From Centropus unirufus (Eukaryota; Chordata; Aves; Cuculiformes; Centropidae), in NCBI GenBank assembly GCA_013397695.1, contig VYZI01000823.1, positions 1 through 64,000 on the forward strand: 64,000 nucleotides of DNA. The letters run 5' to 3'. Positions 35,026 through 46,905 of the stretch are shown piece by piece. How positions within the stretch are numbered: the first letter of the stretch is position 1; each line of letters begins with the position of its first letter. The notes under the pieces were generated by a model, which had not been told where the DNA came from, ran no database searches, and saw only the letters and a program-made list of their open reading frames with translations. The translations under genes and the position numbers were made by a program.

Positions 35026-38000
35026 GCAATCTGCATTTCTGCTGATCCAATGCTCGGTTTTAGATGTATCAAAGGAAGAAGTGATTTCCACATAGAACAG
35101 CCCTCAACAGCAACACGATGCTTCTAGGGAACATCATCGTTGTCTCATACGAGAAATATTCCCTAGTGGAAGAGACCTCACACACCACCCAGTAACACAC
35201 AAATGAGGAAGCGAAGGGGAGTCGTGTTGCAATCCTCCTCTTCATTCACGCACGCTGGAGTTCAAGTAACTCCAGGGTGAAAAGCCCAGCAAGGTCTGTC
35301 AGTCACAGGGCCTGGTGTTTTTGCTGTTTCCAAAGAAAATGCATTATGTTTTACTCTACCTTGTAATAAAACCCTCAGGCACCTTAGGAGCAGTGACAGG
35401 AAGATTACTGTCACCATTACAGAATGCAGCTTTAACATCTAATGTTTTTTTTTATCTCTTTCCAGGAGAATTAATAGACAAAATTTTAAAGACAGACCAG
35501 ACTTTACAAGAGTCTGGGCTGGCAATTCTGTAGGGTTCTTTTCTCCTTGCAAACAAAGGAAAAATGTTTTAGAGATGGTTCGTTTCTGGTGAGAACAAAA
35601 TCTTCATTTCACCTGCACAGCCTCCTTCAACCCAGCTGCGGTGCCACAGCTTCTCTTCACTGTAGGAAGTGCTGCTACTCAACCACAGCTCCAGAAGAAT
35701 AAGGACATTTATCCTACACACTTTCCCTTTGCAGAGAAAACGAGTGCTTTTCATTAAAAATAAGAGTACATGACAACAAGGGGAGAACAGCTTAAGCAGT
35801 TCCTGCTTCTCCAGAAGGGATTGCTATCGCGTTATATGGACATGATGGAATTGCAGTAAAGATTTCCACAACACGTCCAGACGTGCGTTTGCCACCAGCC
35901 ACGTCTCAGAGCTGGGGGGTCACTACATGACCCCTGCCCATTACTCAATACTTCTCTTTTGGGTCACAGTTGGCACTAAATGATTGAAACCCCAGGAGAA
36001 ACCAGCCCCAGGAATCCTCTCCGCAGACTTTGGGTGGCTTGAGGTCACTTCCTAAAACTCTAATTTCATAGAAGATTGCTTTGTGATTTATTTCCAAAGG
36101 GATTTTGGACATTTGTTGATCACAGCCCAGCCAGGCACTGGGAAATAGGGGGCAGGACTAGAGAACAGCCAGGTTCAATTCTCCTTGGTACACGACTCTC
36201 CTGTATATTTAAGCATCATCTCCAACACTTACCGTAATGGGTAGGGTGCCCAAGTACCTCTAGAGTATAAAGAAAATCAACAGTAAGCCCTACTATTCAA
36301 TTTTATTTCTGTCTTCCTGTTTTAAGAGCAAGACGTGGTTTATTAAGACACAGTAAAAGGCCCTGAGGTACAGGAACAGTGATTTATACAATGTTTTGTA
36401 CACAGACCTAAGTACAGGTCTGAGCCTCATCTCCCTTCTGAAAACTGACTCCCCTTACTTTCCCTTTCTAAAATTAATTTAAAGGTGCAACCATTGCACC
36501 TAGCCAGTTAACCACATCAGTCAGAATTAGCCTAAAATAAAATGACCTGGTAGCTATAGCTGCACCATCAACAAAACTATTTCCTACGTGTGAAAACCTT
36601 GAGAGATAATTACCACGCTGTGAAAAGCAGCTTCACCCTCTTAAATTCCTCCTGCTCTTTTCCCACCAGCGATGGGGCATGGACCTCCAGATGTAAACAC
36701 TGGCTTCGGCCACTTTGCCGTTATCTTTAATGCCATTATCTGTAACTGTACATTTCCAGGGTCTCACCCCCCTTTAGACCCACTGATCTACCCTAACGGC
36801 TCTACAATAAAAGCCTCTCCATCAGTTGACAGGCAAAATCCTTGATAACGTACAAAAATGAGGTGACAGACCCCATCAGCTGCCCACATCACCTGCTGCG
36901 TCAAAGAATCACAACCACAAATACAGCAAAAATTAATCTATCTCCCCAAACAGTCGCCTCTAAACATACAGCATGGGATTATCCCACCTCCCTTGGGAAA
37001 GCACTTTCAGTCCCTCTGGCCTGCTCTACAATATCTGCCTTGAACACACGCTCTCCAGTTACGCTTTGTGCTTCCAGCATTCAGCTGGAGACCTTTCCTT
37101 GTCCCAGATAAGTTGGGTCAAGCAGCAAGTTTGGCCAAATTCATCCCCGCAGAGGAAGAGGAGGGGAGCAGCAGCGTGCTGGCCGCCTCTGCAGCAATGC
37201 AGAACCCCAAAGCTGCATCCCGGGGTGCTTCCCAGGCATCCTTCTGCTAGGGCAGGAGCGACTTTGTGTGCCACTTCAATTGAAATTAAAACAAACCAGC
37301 TCAGCTCGGCAGAAGCCAAGGGGGTGAGATGCCAGGGACCGGCTGCTAATGTGTCAGCAAGGAAGCATTTGCCATATGCACCTCTGCTGTTTTTGTGCAA
37401 TTAAAGCATAAAACAATTTAAAGGGACCGCCTTTTCTTGGAGTTGAGCTAGAGGAAGAAGAAATCCTTCTTCGCTAACCAAATAATGCTTAAATGACAGA
37501 AGAAGTGAAGAGATGCCGCTCACAATGACGGGGGGGGCTCATCCAGGCGCCTGAGGAGGAATCCCAGCACATGCACCCATTCCCACACGTGGCTGCCTCT
37601 TCCACAGCCGAAAGCACAGCCACGGTCTGGCTAAAAATCATCAGGTAAAATTAATGATAGAAGCCAAAGCAGCTCATTTTACTCTTGGCTTCTGTGAACA
37701 ATTGCAGAGGGTTTGGGATTTCCACTGCGGATTTTGCTCACATTTCCCCAAAACGGCATTCCTATGTAGATGGCACTAACAGGGATAAGAGAGATGCCCA
37801 CCACCACTCATCAACAAAACCACACTGGTTCCTCCTGCTTAGTAGGGTTAGTCCTCAAAATCAGGGAGAAAACAGGGCTTTTGGCGCTGAAGGCACCCGA
37901 ATGTTTGCATTGGTATGGTTTGATCCAAGAGCCCCACGAGATATTCCCTCTCACCGTACCCCACCACACAGGTTGTCCCCCCGAAACCCGAGCCGGCAGG

Positions 38001-38406
38001 GCAGCTGGAAAAGCAGGAGCAGAGGAGCTGCGGCCAACGACAGGCAGCTGAAGAAACACAGGCCAGAGAGGAGCTGGGCCAGGGGGAGGAACAGCAAAGT
38101 GCCTCTGCTCCTCTAAAACCTGTTGTGATCCATCCCCAGCTCTGACCATATCTCCCTACCCAGCACAGGTGCTTCCAGACATCCCTGCTGCAGGCTGAGC
38201 GCAGGAATGAAAAAATATTCCCTTACTACACCCTGCACACAGGTCTAGGGGCTTACCTGAGGCACAGTCCTTGGGTAAGGACTTTTCCCTTTTTTTATTT
38301 AAAAGTCTTACAACATCATAAATTGTATTTCCGCACTCTCCATCAATGAAAGAGAGAAAGTAATACAGAGTTTGCCTTTCAAGGGTGAGATTGTGAATGG
38401 ATGTGG
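35026..38406. other. Unique noncoding sequence
   Basis: About 3.4 kb without recognised genes. Around 37140-38110 the sequence is somewhat richer in GC and CpG and has overlapping open frames up to 143 codons on both strands, none with a recognisable domain. Confidence 0.5.
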
Positions 38407-38638
38407 AATCATAGAATCATTAAAGTCAGAAAAGACCTCTAGGCTCATCCAGTCCAACCCCACCTTGTCCACTAAACCATGTCCCAGAGTGCCACAGTCA
38501 CACATTTTTTGAACCTCTCCAGGCATCGAGACCCCACCTGGGCAGCCTCCTCCAGCGCTTCACCACTGGTAAAGAAATTTTTCCCAAAATCCAGTCCAAA
38601 CCTCCCTTGGTGCAACTTGACACCACATCCACTCATGC
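38407..38638 (-). mobile_element. CR1 LINE, 3' fragment, reverse, different subfamily
   Basis: It begins with 'AATCATAGAATCAT', the reverse of the CR1 tail repeat, followed by 'AAAGACCTCT', 'CATCCAGTCCAACCCCACC', 'CTAAACCATGTCCC' and 'TGGTGCAACTTGACACCA'. The sequence between the tail and the upstream part differs clearly from the copies at 5222, 16979 and 34365, so it belongs to another CR1 subfamily. Confidence 0.9.
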
Positions 38639-39531
38639 TTGCATAATCCAACTTGGACACTAAAAAACTAAGATCTAAACCGTGTTCCAGCCTGTGACAT
38701 AAATAAGTGAGCAGCAGGCCAGCCAAAACCAACCGAAATATTTTCAAGTTCATCTTGACACAGTTATAACTCCAGCAGAACCAGCAGGCTCTGCGCTAAG
38801 TCAGCAGCACAGGAGCAGGGAACGCTGCGGATATCTCCTCCTGCTCACGGGGTGTCCGACTTCCCTGGGTTACAAGGAGCTGTCAAAGCAGTGACGGAGC
38901 TCATCAGGATTAAAACCCCAGAAACCACCTCCTATCTTCTTCAAATCACCACATCTCATTCAGGCTGGTCATCCTGCCCCTGTACTTTGCTCTGATGTTC
39001 CACTCCCCCCAGAGTGGACCACGTTAATTTTCTGTTGGTAGGCAGCTGGCTCCTATTCAGCATCCCACGGAGATTGCTCTTCTGTGCTGACCCATAGTTT
39101 AGGGACCTACGTGAACTCAAAAAAGGGTGTTTAACACCAATTGTGTATAAAACAAATTAGAAGTTTTAGGGGAAAATGCATCAAGCACAACTTTCATGGC
39201 GTAAACCTTATTTAAACCAAGCACTATGCAGAATAATAACCATGAAGCATTTCTTGGTATAGGAAGGTTTAAGAACCGCTTTGAGAACATTTACAAGGTG
39301 ACCATGAATCCCAGCTCAGCAAAACCCCTGCAGACCTGAAGCACGGGACCATTGGGTGAAGGGCACAGTGGAGACCTCTGTTAGAGTTTGGGTGCTGCTA
39401 CCTACCAGCCGCGCACTGCAAGCATCAGCTGGGCACCATCACCCCTTGGCCTGACGTGCACTGATCCACCAAAAGAACATTTGTTATCGGCTTTATCACA
39501 AAGGCCAGCTGGGCAAGAGCTCCAATGAGAG
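38639..39531. other. Unique noncoding sequence
   Basis: About 0.9 kb with no recognised gene or repeat. Confidence 0.55.
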
Positions 39532-39602
39532 CCCATGGCAGGGGAGGTGGAACTGGGCGATCTCTAAGGTCCCTTCCAACCCAAGCCGTTCTATGATTCT
39601 AT
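39532..39602 (+). mobile_element. CR1 LINE, 3' terminal stub, forward (~70 bp)
   Basis: Only the end of the 3' untranslated region remains: 'CCCATGGCAGGGGAGGTGGA', 'AAGGTCCCTTCCAACCCAAG' and the tail 'TTCTATGATTCTATAA'. It is a very short 5'-truncated insertion. Confidence 0.93.
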
Positions 39603-40582
39603 AACTCTTCCAGGGAGGAGCAGGGGGTCACACAGAGTCCAACTGCAGTTTCTAAAGTCAAGGAGATGAATTGGTGGCTTGAAGACCTGCACTTGTGAAA
39701 GGTGCATAACTGAGCAGTAACAAACCAGAGGAAATAATCCTGGAAGAAAAGGGCAAATGTTCTCCCACGCCCCCTCACAGCCGCCTGGCCACACGGTTGA
39801 GCTCTCCCTGTGATTTTTCTGCCAAACCAATGCATGAATAGAACAGTGGGAAAAAAACAAAAAAAAACCAAAAAACAAATAAACAAACCAGCTGAAAACA
39901 TTACAGCTTCACAGAAGTCAAAGCAAGGAGAGAAACTCCTACCAAGCAGGGGAAAAAACCCATTCTGCTCAGCAGTAGGAGCAGAGAAGTCATGTAATAA
40001 ATAATTGGAAAAAGCTCCAAATGCTATTGGAAACCATCAGTTGGAATTTTTTTTAAGAATTGTGCTGTCAGAACAATACAAACAGCTACAGGATTATAAC
40101 TCTTGTGGACAACCCACACCAAAATATGCCAGTGCAGGCATCCAAAACTGCTGACGCTCCGCAGATGCTCGCCCAGGAAGAGAAAACTGATGGGACGAAA
40201 AGTTAATTGCGACACTGTTCAACTTGCAAGGGTTGAACAAGATAATACAGGTCCCCCGAAGGAAACAAAGCATGGGTTACAAAACACTGAGAAGGCTTAG
40301 AAAAGCCAGAAGGCGGCGAGTACGTGCGCTCTTTGGCTGGCTTTGAGCAGGGGCTGGGCAGGCAGGCAACGTTCCAAGGATGCAGAAGTATGACCCAGGC
40401 CAGCTCCCCGCTGCTCCACACTCAGCCTCGCGTTCATACCCAAGGGCAGAGGACAGCAACCACTGACACGTGGAAATTTCAGCCATTGCACCTTTTTCAT
40501 TATCTTGAGACCGGGAGGACAATCCTGATTCAGAGCTGTTTTCTGCTTTCTTCTGCCATGCTCCAAGCAAGTCTCCTTTCCA
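39603..40582. other. Unique noncoding sequence with A-rich tract
   Basis: No gene recognised. An A/C/T tract lies at about 39849-39890. A reverse open frame of 141 codons (40277-40702) runs into the adjacent CR1 and is not supported. Confidence 0.5.
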
Positions 40583-40795
40583 CTGAATCATCCTTGAATC
40601 CCAGAATCGGTTAGGATGGAAAAGACCTTTAAGATTATCAAGTCCAACCAAAACCAAAACACCGCCAACTCCACCACTAAACCATGTCCCCAGGTGCCAC
40701 ATCTACACGTATTTTAAATCCCTCCAGTGACGGCAACTCAACCACTTCCCTTGGCAGCCTGATCCAATGCTTGACAGCCCTTTTGGGGAAGGGAC
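40583..40795 (-). mobile_element. CR1 LINE, 3' fragment, reverse, diverged
   Basis: The sequence reads 'GAATCCCAGAATCGGTTAGG', 'GACCTTTAAGATTATCAAGTC', here in part, then 'ACTAAACCATGTCCCCAGG' and 'TTGGCAGCCTGATCCAATGC'. It shares the 'CTAAACCATGTCCC' block with the 38407 copy, placing both in a related group, but it is more diverged. Confidence 0.88.
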
Positions 40796-42303
40796 AAAGG
40801 CTGCCAGTAACAGAGGCAGAGAACTTACTTCCTTGAGAAGTGAATGTGTGCTGACAAGGTGCAGCTGAATACAGCTCTACATTTCCCAGTCAGCCACCTA
40901 AACCACTTCTACTTCTTCCATGAGAATTTGAGCTGGGCCCCCAGGAGCTATTTTTGCTCCTTTGCCTTCTGCCCACAACGAACTCTCCTTACTCTGTTAT
41001 TAAAATACTCAAATATTGCTTCTTTTCCAGTTCAATATCGTCTGCACTAGGATGCTCAGGGCCTTAAGTTATCAGACACCGTTGCTGGCATAAGGGACAG
41101 GGAACAACACATACCACTCCACACAGCCACAAAGAATTCCTAAATCCACCTTGGCAGCCTTCAGATTTAAAATATTTTGACCAATCACTGACAGCTGCAC
41201 AGAAGCCACATGAAAACGGCCACTTTTCAGCAGTGCTTACACTCAACAGCACGGCATCGCTTGGGGTTTTTGATAACTCCTCATCAAGGATGTCAGATGG
41301 CCATGTCACCTTCCTTAGGGACTCATCTCAAAGCCTGTATTCCTGGCACGTTTATGACTTTGAGAAGTAATGTAGTGTTGGTTAAATTTCATTTATACCT
41401 TTGTTCCTGCTCTATTCTGTTGTTATTTCCTTCCTAATGTCCGGAGAGGACAAACTGCAATAACTCGCTGAGCTGGACGGCCTCCACACCTCCAGCTCTG
41501 CAGGTTCACGGTGCCCAGCCAGCTGAGGTCCAGGAGGACCATTTCCCCCACTCAGGGTCTGCGACTCCTTGCGACAGCGAAACTTCGACACGGCTGCATC
41601 CAGAGTTCAAAGCCAACCAACAGCTGCACCACGTTCAGCTTCTTGGCCCCTTCAGACCCACATTTAGCTTCTTTGCACATGAAAATAGCAGCTGCTTTCC
41701 TGGGAGTAAATTCTGCAATGCCTTTATAACCTTCCTCTCCCCTTTTTAACTTCTAGTGTGAGAAGGATTTTGTTTTAAAATTAGAAAAAGAAATATGTTT
41801 ATGAACTCTAACAGCAGGCAGGCTCTCTGGGCTATGTTGTTGTTACATTAGGAAAGCAATACTGAGACTGAATTAAAACCAAACATTGAATTTGATCTTA
41901 AAAAGAAGAAGCAAAACAGAAAATAGTGGTAGTACTTCTCCAAAAGCCAACAACCAAAGTTTGAGTTTACCAGAAACCTAACAGCCACAAAACCATTCCC
42001 ATCAGGGCAAAGCAGGGCAGAGAGAAGCACCCCAAGTAGTTCTCATCAGGGTGCAGAGCTGACACGAAGCCACCCACCCAAAACACAAAAACTGGGGTTA
42101 GATGACTGAAAACATTCCTTCAGCCCGCGGGACAGGCAGCAAGCTCACCCACTGTTTCCTGAAATCCCAAAAAAGCTCAGCAAGCAGACCACAGCGGCTC
42201 AGTCCTCCGCAGGAGACCGGGTCACAGACACAGCCTGCCTGGCCCTGGTCAGCCACAATCCTCCCTCAATCAAAAGTCACCCCACCTTTTGTTCTTTTTG
42301 TCC

Positions 42304-42364
42304 TGTTTTTTTTTTTCTTTTTCTTTTTTTTCTTTCCTTTTCTGTTTTCTTTTTCTTTTTCTTA
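42304..42364. repeat. Polypyrimidine (T/C) tract
   Basis: About 60 bases almost entirely T with scattered C and two G. It is a degenerate (CTTTT)n-like simple repeat. Confidence 0.9.
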
Positions 42365-43537
42365 AGTCAGGCAGCACCAAGAAGACTTTAAAATAACACC
42401 CAAATCCCATCTAGCTCTCTGATCTTGTCTTTCTCTTTCACAACGCCGAAAAAAATACACAATAAAAACCCTCTTTATTCTTTTTTTTTTCTAAACAATG
42501 TGATTGTACCATGCAAACCCAGCTTTTAAACAGTGCAACTACAAACCAGTGCTGTACCAGGTCCTGTGCAGATCACGTACCTCCCTCCCTATCCCACGGA
42601 TGGGGATGGTCGCAGCTGAGCAAGGAGCCTGTAACTGGTTCAATGTTAGTCATAAGGAAACTCGTATCACTGAGTCCAGTTCCCTGGAACAGCCTTTAAC
42701 TCCAAACAACACAACTGTAAATGCTGGCGTCATTTATAGCACCTGTAAATCATGCATTGCCAGACAACTGATAAACACAGCCTTGTGAAAATCGGCTTCC
42801 AGAGCAATACGCACCAAAACACCATAAATCCTTCAGGCAGGATTACTGGATTTTTCCATCCTCATGTTAGAAGCAAGTTCTGTGCAACTGAATTATGATG
42901 CTGTAGCTGAGCACTCACCAATTATGTTTAAGGAGACTAAAGGTGCCCACAACATTGCAAGAAACGTCATTAGGATAGAGAGAGCGGAAAAGCATCAACC
43001 CCAGAGGCCAATAACAGGATTCTTCTCTCTTTACCTTGTTCCTCTTTGATTGCATTTTTTATAATTAAAAACTTAGGTGATGAATAGCAACTCTTCTGTC
43101 ATCTGCAGTAAATCATTGAATACACGTCAGTGCTCATATATAAACCGTAGTTCATCAAGGTGAAGTTCAAATCTTCCAAAGGCTAAATCCCGAATACCAA
43201 CCCAAGAGATAGAAGCTAGAACACGGCAAGGATAGGGACGGTAATTTTGGTTCATCAAGGCTTTGTGCAGAACAAGGTGGGGAGGTGGCGTTATGCGTGC
43301 AAAGGCCATCACAGCTGCTCCTTCTCCTGCAGCGGCGTGGTACGGGCGGTAAAGCACCAGCACCATCGTGGAGAAGCCTCTTAGATACCATCTCCTCTTT
43401 GGAAGATAAAGAGGTTTTAAAATATAGCGAAACAAAACCTAAGAATTGCCATGTTTTCCTATTTCCCTCCACTTGGCTAAAAAAAAGTAAAATCTAAGCG
43501 CTCAGGTTTCCAAAGTCACCATAAAGCTTAAAACCAC

Positions 43538-43564
43538 AAAAAAATAAAAATAAAAATAAAAAAA
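43538..43564. repeat. (AAAAT)n simple repeat
   Basis: Several AAAAT units in a row within an A-rich tract. Confidence 0.85.
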
Positions 43565-46560
43565 TTGGGATATTCTGCCTGGAAATCATCTCGCCTTCCT
43601 TTCTGATGAGCTCCTTGCCATAAGGGAACAGTCCCTCACCACGTTACTGAGCTGTGCAATAAAACCAGAGGCTTTCCCGATTATGGCACAGCCACCAGCA
43701 GCCTGGAAGGGTCTTTCAATCCATCAAATCCCAAAGTGCCACAGAGCAGAGAGCAGAAGTGCTTTAACTGCAGCCAGAGCAAGGAAAGCTTGGTTTGAAC
43801 CCTGCCGTATGAGCTCACAAGGGAACCAAGCAGTGTCAGAAGCAGTTTTGAGGAGGAACTAGGTGAAATCAAGCTTTCTGTTACCAACGCCATCCCACCT
43901 CCTCGCAGCAAGATTATTGGAATGATCAACTGCTTCCTGGGATGGAAGAGACCCTAAAGTCCCCCAGAACATTGGGGAAGGAGAGAAATGCCATGGCAAT
44001 AAGGGGAGAAGTGACGGAGTTGCTTGGCAACTCTGACAGCCCAGCTGAGTGAGAGGAATTGGAAGTGTAGAGGTGAAGGAATTAAGCAAAGAAACTTCCT
44101 TTTCTACCGAGTTCTCAGCTAACGTTGACTCAATTTGCTTGGATGACTTTCACGGGGCTAAGTCAGCCCGCGCCAGCCACGGCACAGCCATCAGCACCAG
44201 CCAGGGAAGAAATAAAGCAGCAAAAACCTGGGGAAAAAAACCTCCCAATCCCTTCCAGGGGCTACGCTGGAGGCACACAAAGCAGCCACTTGAAGTTCAT
44301 TACCCAAACGCCAACAACTCCCTTCAAACATCCCAAACTCAGAGTTTCTTGGGAAGCACCAGAGATCAAACTTTAAACGCAGCCAGGACGCAAAACCAGG
44401 AACAGCAATTCCTGGGGCGTTTGCCAACCAGCATGCACAGACGGTACCAGCTGGAACGGAAGCCGAAGCCCTGTCGACTTGGTTTCCTTGTCTTTTTCAG
44501 TAATATAAAGATCTTATACAGGCCTCTGGATTAAAAAGACAAATAATAATGTCAAATGAGACAGAGGAATGATGAGGATGCTCAGGGTTTAAAAGCTGGA
44601 CATACTTGCAGCCCCAAGTCTTCCCTCTGGGAAACCCATTTCCTGGGAACACACAGATCCCCAAAGAGAGACTCAATAGAACAAGGGAGTCACTTGATGC
44701 AAGTGTTTCTGGAGATATATTGGTTTAAAAAAACACTAAAGTACTGATTTTTGCTATTATTTGACACAGAAGATCAATCTGCATGTGACCAGCACATTTC
44801 TGTCTATAACGTAACTGACTGAAGCGTAATGGAACATTAATCTTCATTTAAGGCTGCTTAAGTGCCTTATTAGGAATTAAAAACAGGATCTGATTTTATG
44901 TCAGCCAAAGCACAGACTCGGAGACGGACATGAACAGATCTTCTGTTGATGTATAAAACCCGGTATTTCAGAGCACAGCACTTTTTCAGGAGCCAGGAAG
45001 CAGATAATCCAATTTTTACAGGATAAAATCCACCACTTTTGTGTTTTTGTTGTGGCGCTCAGCTCTCCTTGGTGGATTGTGAGTGAAAAGCCGGCCCAGG
45101 CTGGCCATCTCCCCGCCAAGCCCCAATGGTTTCATTCCCTGCGAGCGGCCACGCACCCCCACGGAATATCAATGACATGGGATGGCACATCTGGGAATCC
45201 AAACAAGGGGCTCCCAAAGGGACGAGCAGATTGCAGGCAGGAACCTCACCTCCAGCAGGAACAAACTCTGGTTTATTTTAGCAAATCGAACGGAAGACGT
45301 AAAACAAATACATTGCCCCGATGGCTTCTCCCCTGATGCACAGCCAGTAGCTAAAATGGGTGGATTACAGGCAGTGTTTGAGGGCAGAATGTGACACTTC
45401 CCACTCCCCAAACACTGTTTGATTTACTCAGAATTTACTAGCGAAAAACACTCCGTTTTCCACCCGAGGTAGCCAGAGGGAAAGACAAGAAACACTCTGG
45501 AATGATCTTGAAAATCACACATCGATCAGCCTCACACGTTGTTTGAAATCTGAATTAATGACTGTGTTTGAAAACAACCAGGGAAACACGTTAAATAAAA
45601 AAAACAAAACTTTAACCTAGCTTCAGTCCCAGAAGTCAATGTGCCAGGTTTCTTTGGATAAACAGAAGATCCCTGTTATTTAACGTTCAAAAGCCACTGA
45701 CGGCATCTTGGTGGGACTTTATTGCCGAACCCTGGCAAGCAGCTTGGAAGGAACCTTAGGTTGCCACCTGCTCTACCACAGGGACATGAAGAGGTGGAAA
45801 GTGCAGAAGCGGGAGATCTTTGGAAGCACGAGTTTACCCTCAAAAGGCTTCACTGAATGTCAGCACGAGGAAGCAACACCTCCAGGGACCCTCCCAGAGC
45901 AAGAGCCTAACTCAGGAGAGCTGAGTGGTCCCGCAACCTGCCTGCCTTCAATTAGCCCTCATTAATTCCCCTCCAACCACGTAAGAAATAAAGTTTAATA
46001 TTGGGAAAAAAGAAATGAAATATGGAAATACTGGAAAAAAAAGGAAGTGAAAGAAAAAAAAAAAACCAACAACATTCTTAGTTAAATACAGAAATGGGCT
46101 AAACTGCATCTCCAGAAGAGTGACCAGAGTAGAGCTATAAATGATGGGTGCACTAAATTGTGCAAATTCATTAAGACTAGAGAAAAGTGCAAAATCCCAA
46201 GGGATTGGAGAAAAGCCAGACGATTAAGCTGCCTGACAGTGGAATAAACTTATCTCGACAAGCACAAGGTAACAGAGATTAGCAGGAATAACGTACAACT
46301 GTGACCCGGGCTTCACTGTAGACAGCTCAATGACAATGTATTGTCGGCATTCCCCAAACACTGTGAAACGTGACAAAAAATAACACATAGAGGTATGTCA
46401 GCATGGTAATATCTTACTTCTTGCCTTAGTTTCATTATTTGCTAGGGGATATTCTGCATTCTGAATTAAATCATATTAAAACAACGTCTAAATCAGTAAA
46501 GAGGTTGATTTGTACCAATGTAACAAGATGAGGCATAACAGACACTCAGTTTTTCTGGAG

Positions 46561-46905
46561 ATCGGGCTTGTCTCTCGCAATCGTCCTCACACGCGCTTTA
46601 TTTACACACATGAACAGTCAACTGGTCATCCCCCCAGAAGGCCTCACCCTGACACACTGTGAATTTGGCGGGTGTCTCGCCATTCCTACAAACCCCTCTT
46701 GAAGGCACAGCACCGTTTCACAGCAAGTTCCAGCCGGCGGAAAGCGCTCGGAAGAGCTGTCCTGACACGGCATGATAACAGCTCTTGCCCACGATGCCTC
46801 TTACATCATTCCAGAGGAAGATCCCACGAGCGCCTCGTTGCCGCGCACCGCACAAAACCCCGGAGCTGCAGCTCCTCCTCCCCAGTTTCTACAGCCCGGG
46901 GTATC
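46561..46905. promoter_or_regulatory. CpG-dense patch, possible small CpG island
   Basis: Counting by eye gives about 22 CpG in 340 bases. In 46741-46920 GC is near 58% with about 12 CpG, so observed/expected is about 0.8. Most of the window is strongly CpG-depleted. There is no TATA box or obvious coding start next to it. It could be an unannotated or non-coding promoter, an enhancer kept unmethylated, or a recent local fluctuation. Confidence 0.4.

Larger units (their letters stand above)
40796..46560. other. Unique noncoding sequence with simple repeats
   Basis: About 5.8 kb. No gene is recognised. A forward open frame of 161 codons at 44049-44534 and reverse frames near 43127-43472 have no recognisable domain. 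A weak CR1-tail-like phrase at about 43937-43965 is too short to call. Confidence 0.5.

Noticed and set aside
34261..35127. 288-codon forward open frame, the longest in the window
   Set aside because: It runs antisense through the CR1 at 34365-35025. The protein is CR1 3' untranslated sequence read backwards.
43937..43965. CR1-tail-like phrase 'GGGATGGAAGAGACCCTAAAG'-type similarity
   Set aside because: The match is short and imperfect, with no neighbouring CR1 blocks or tail repeat.
44049..44534. 161-codon forward open frame
   Set aside because: No domain or family resemblance. Overlapping frames of similar quality exist on the other strand.
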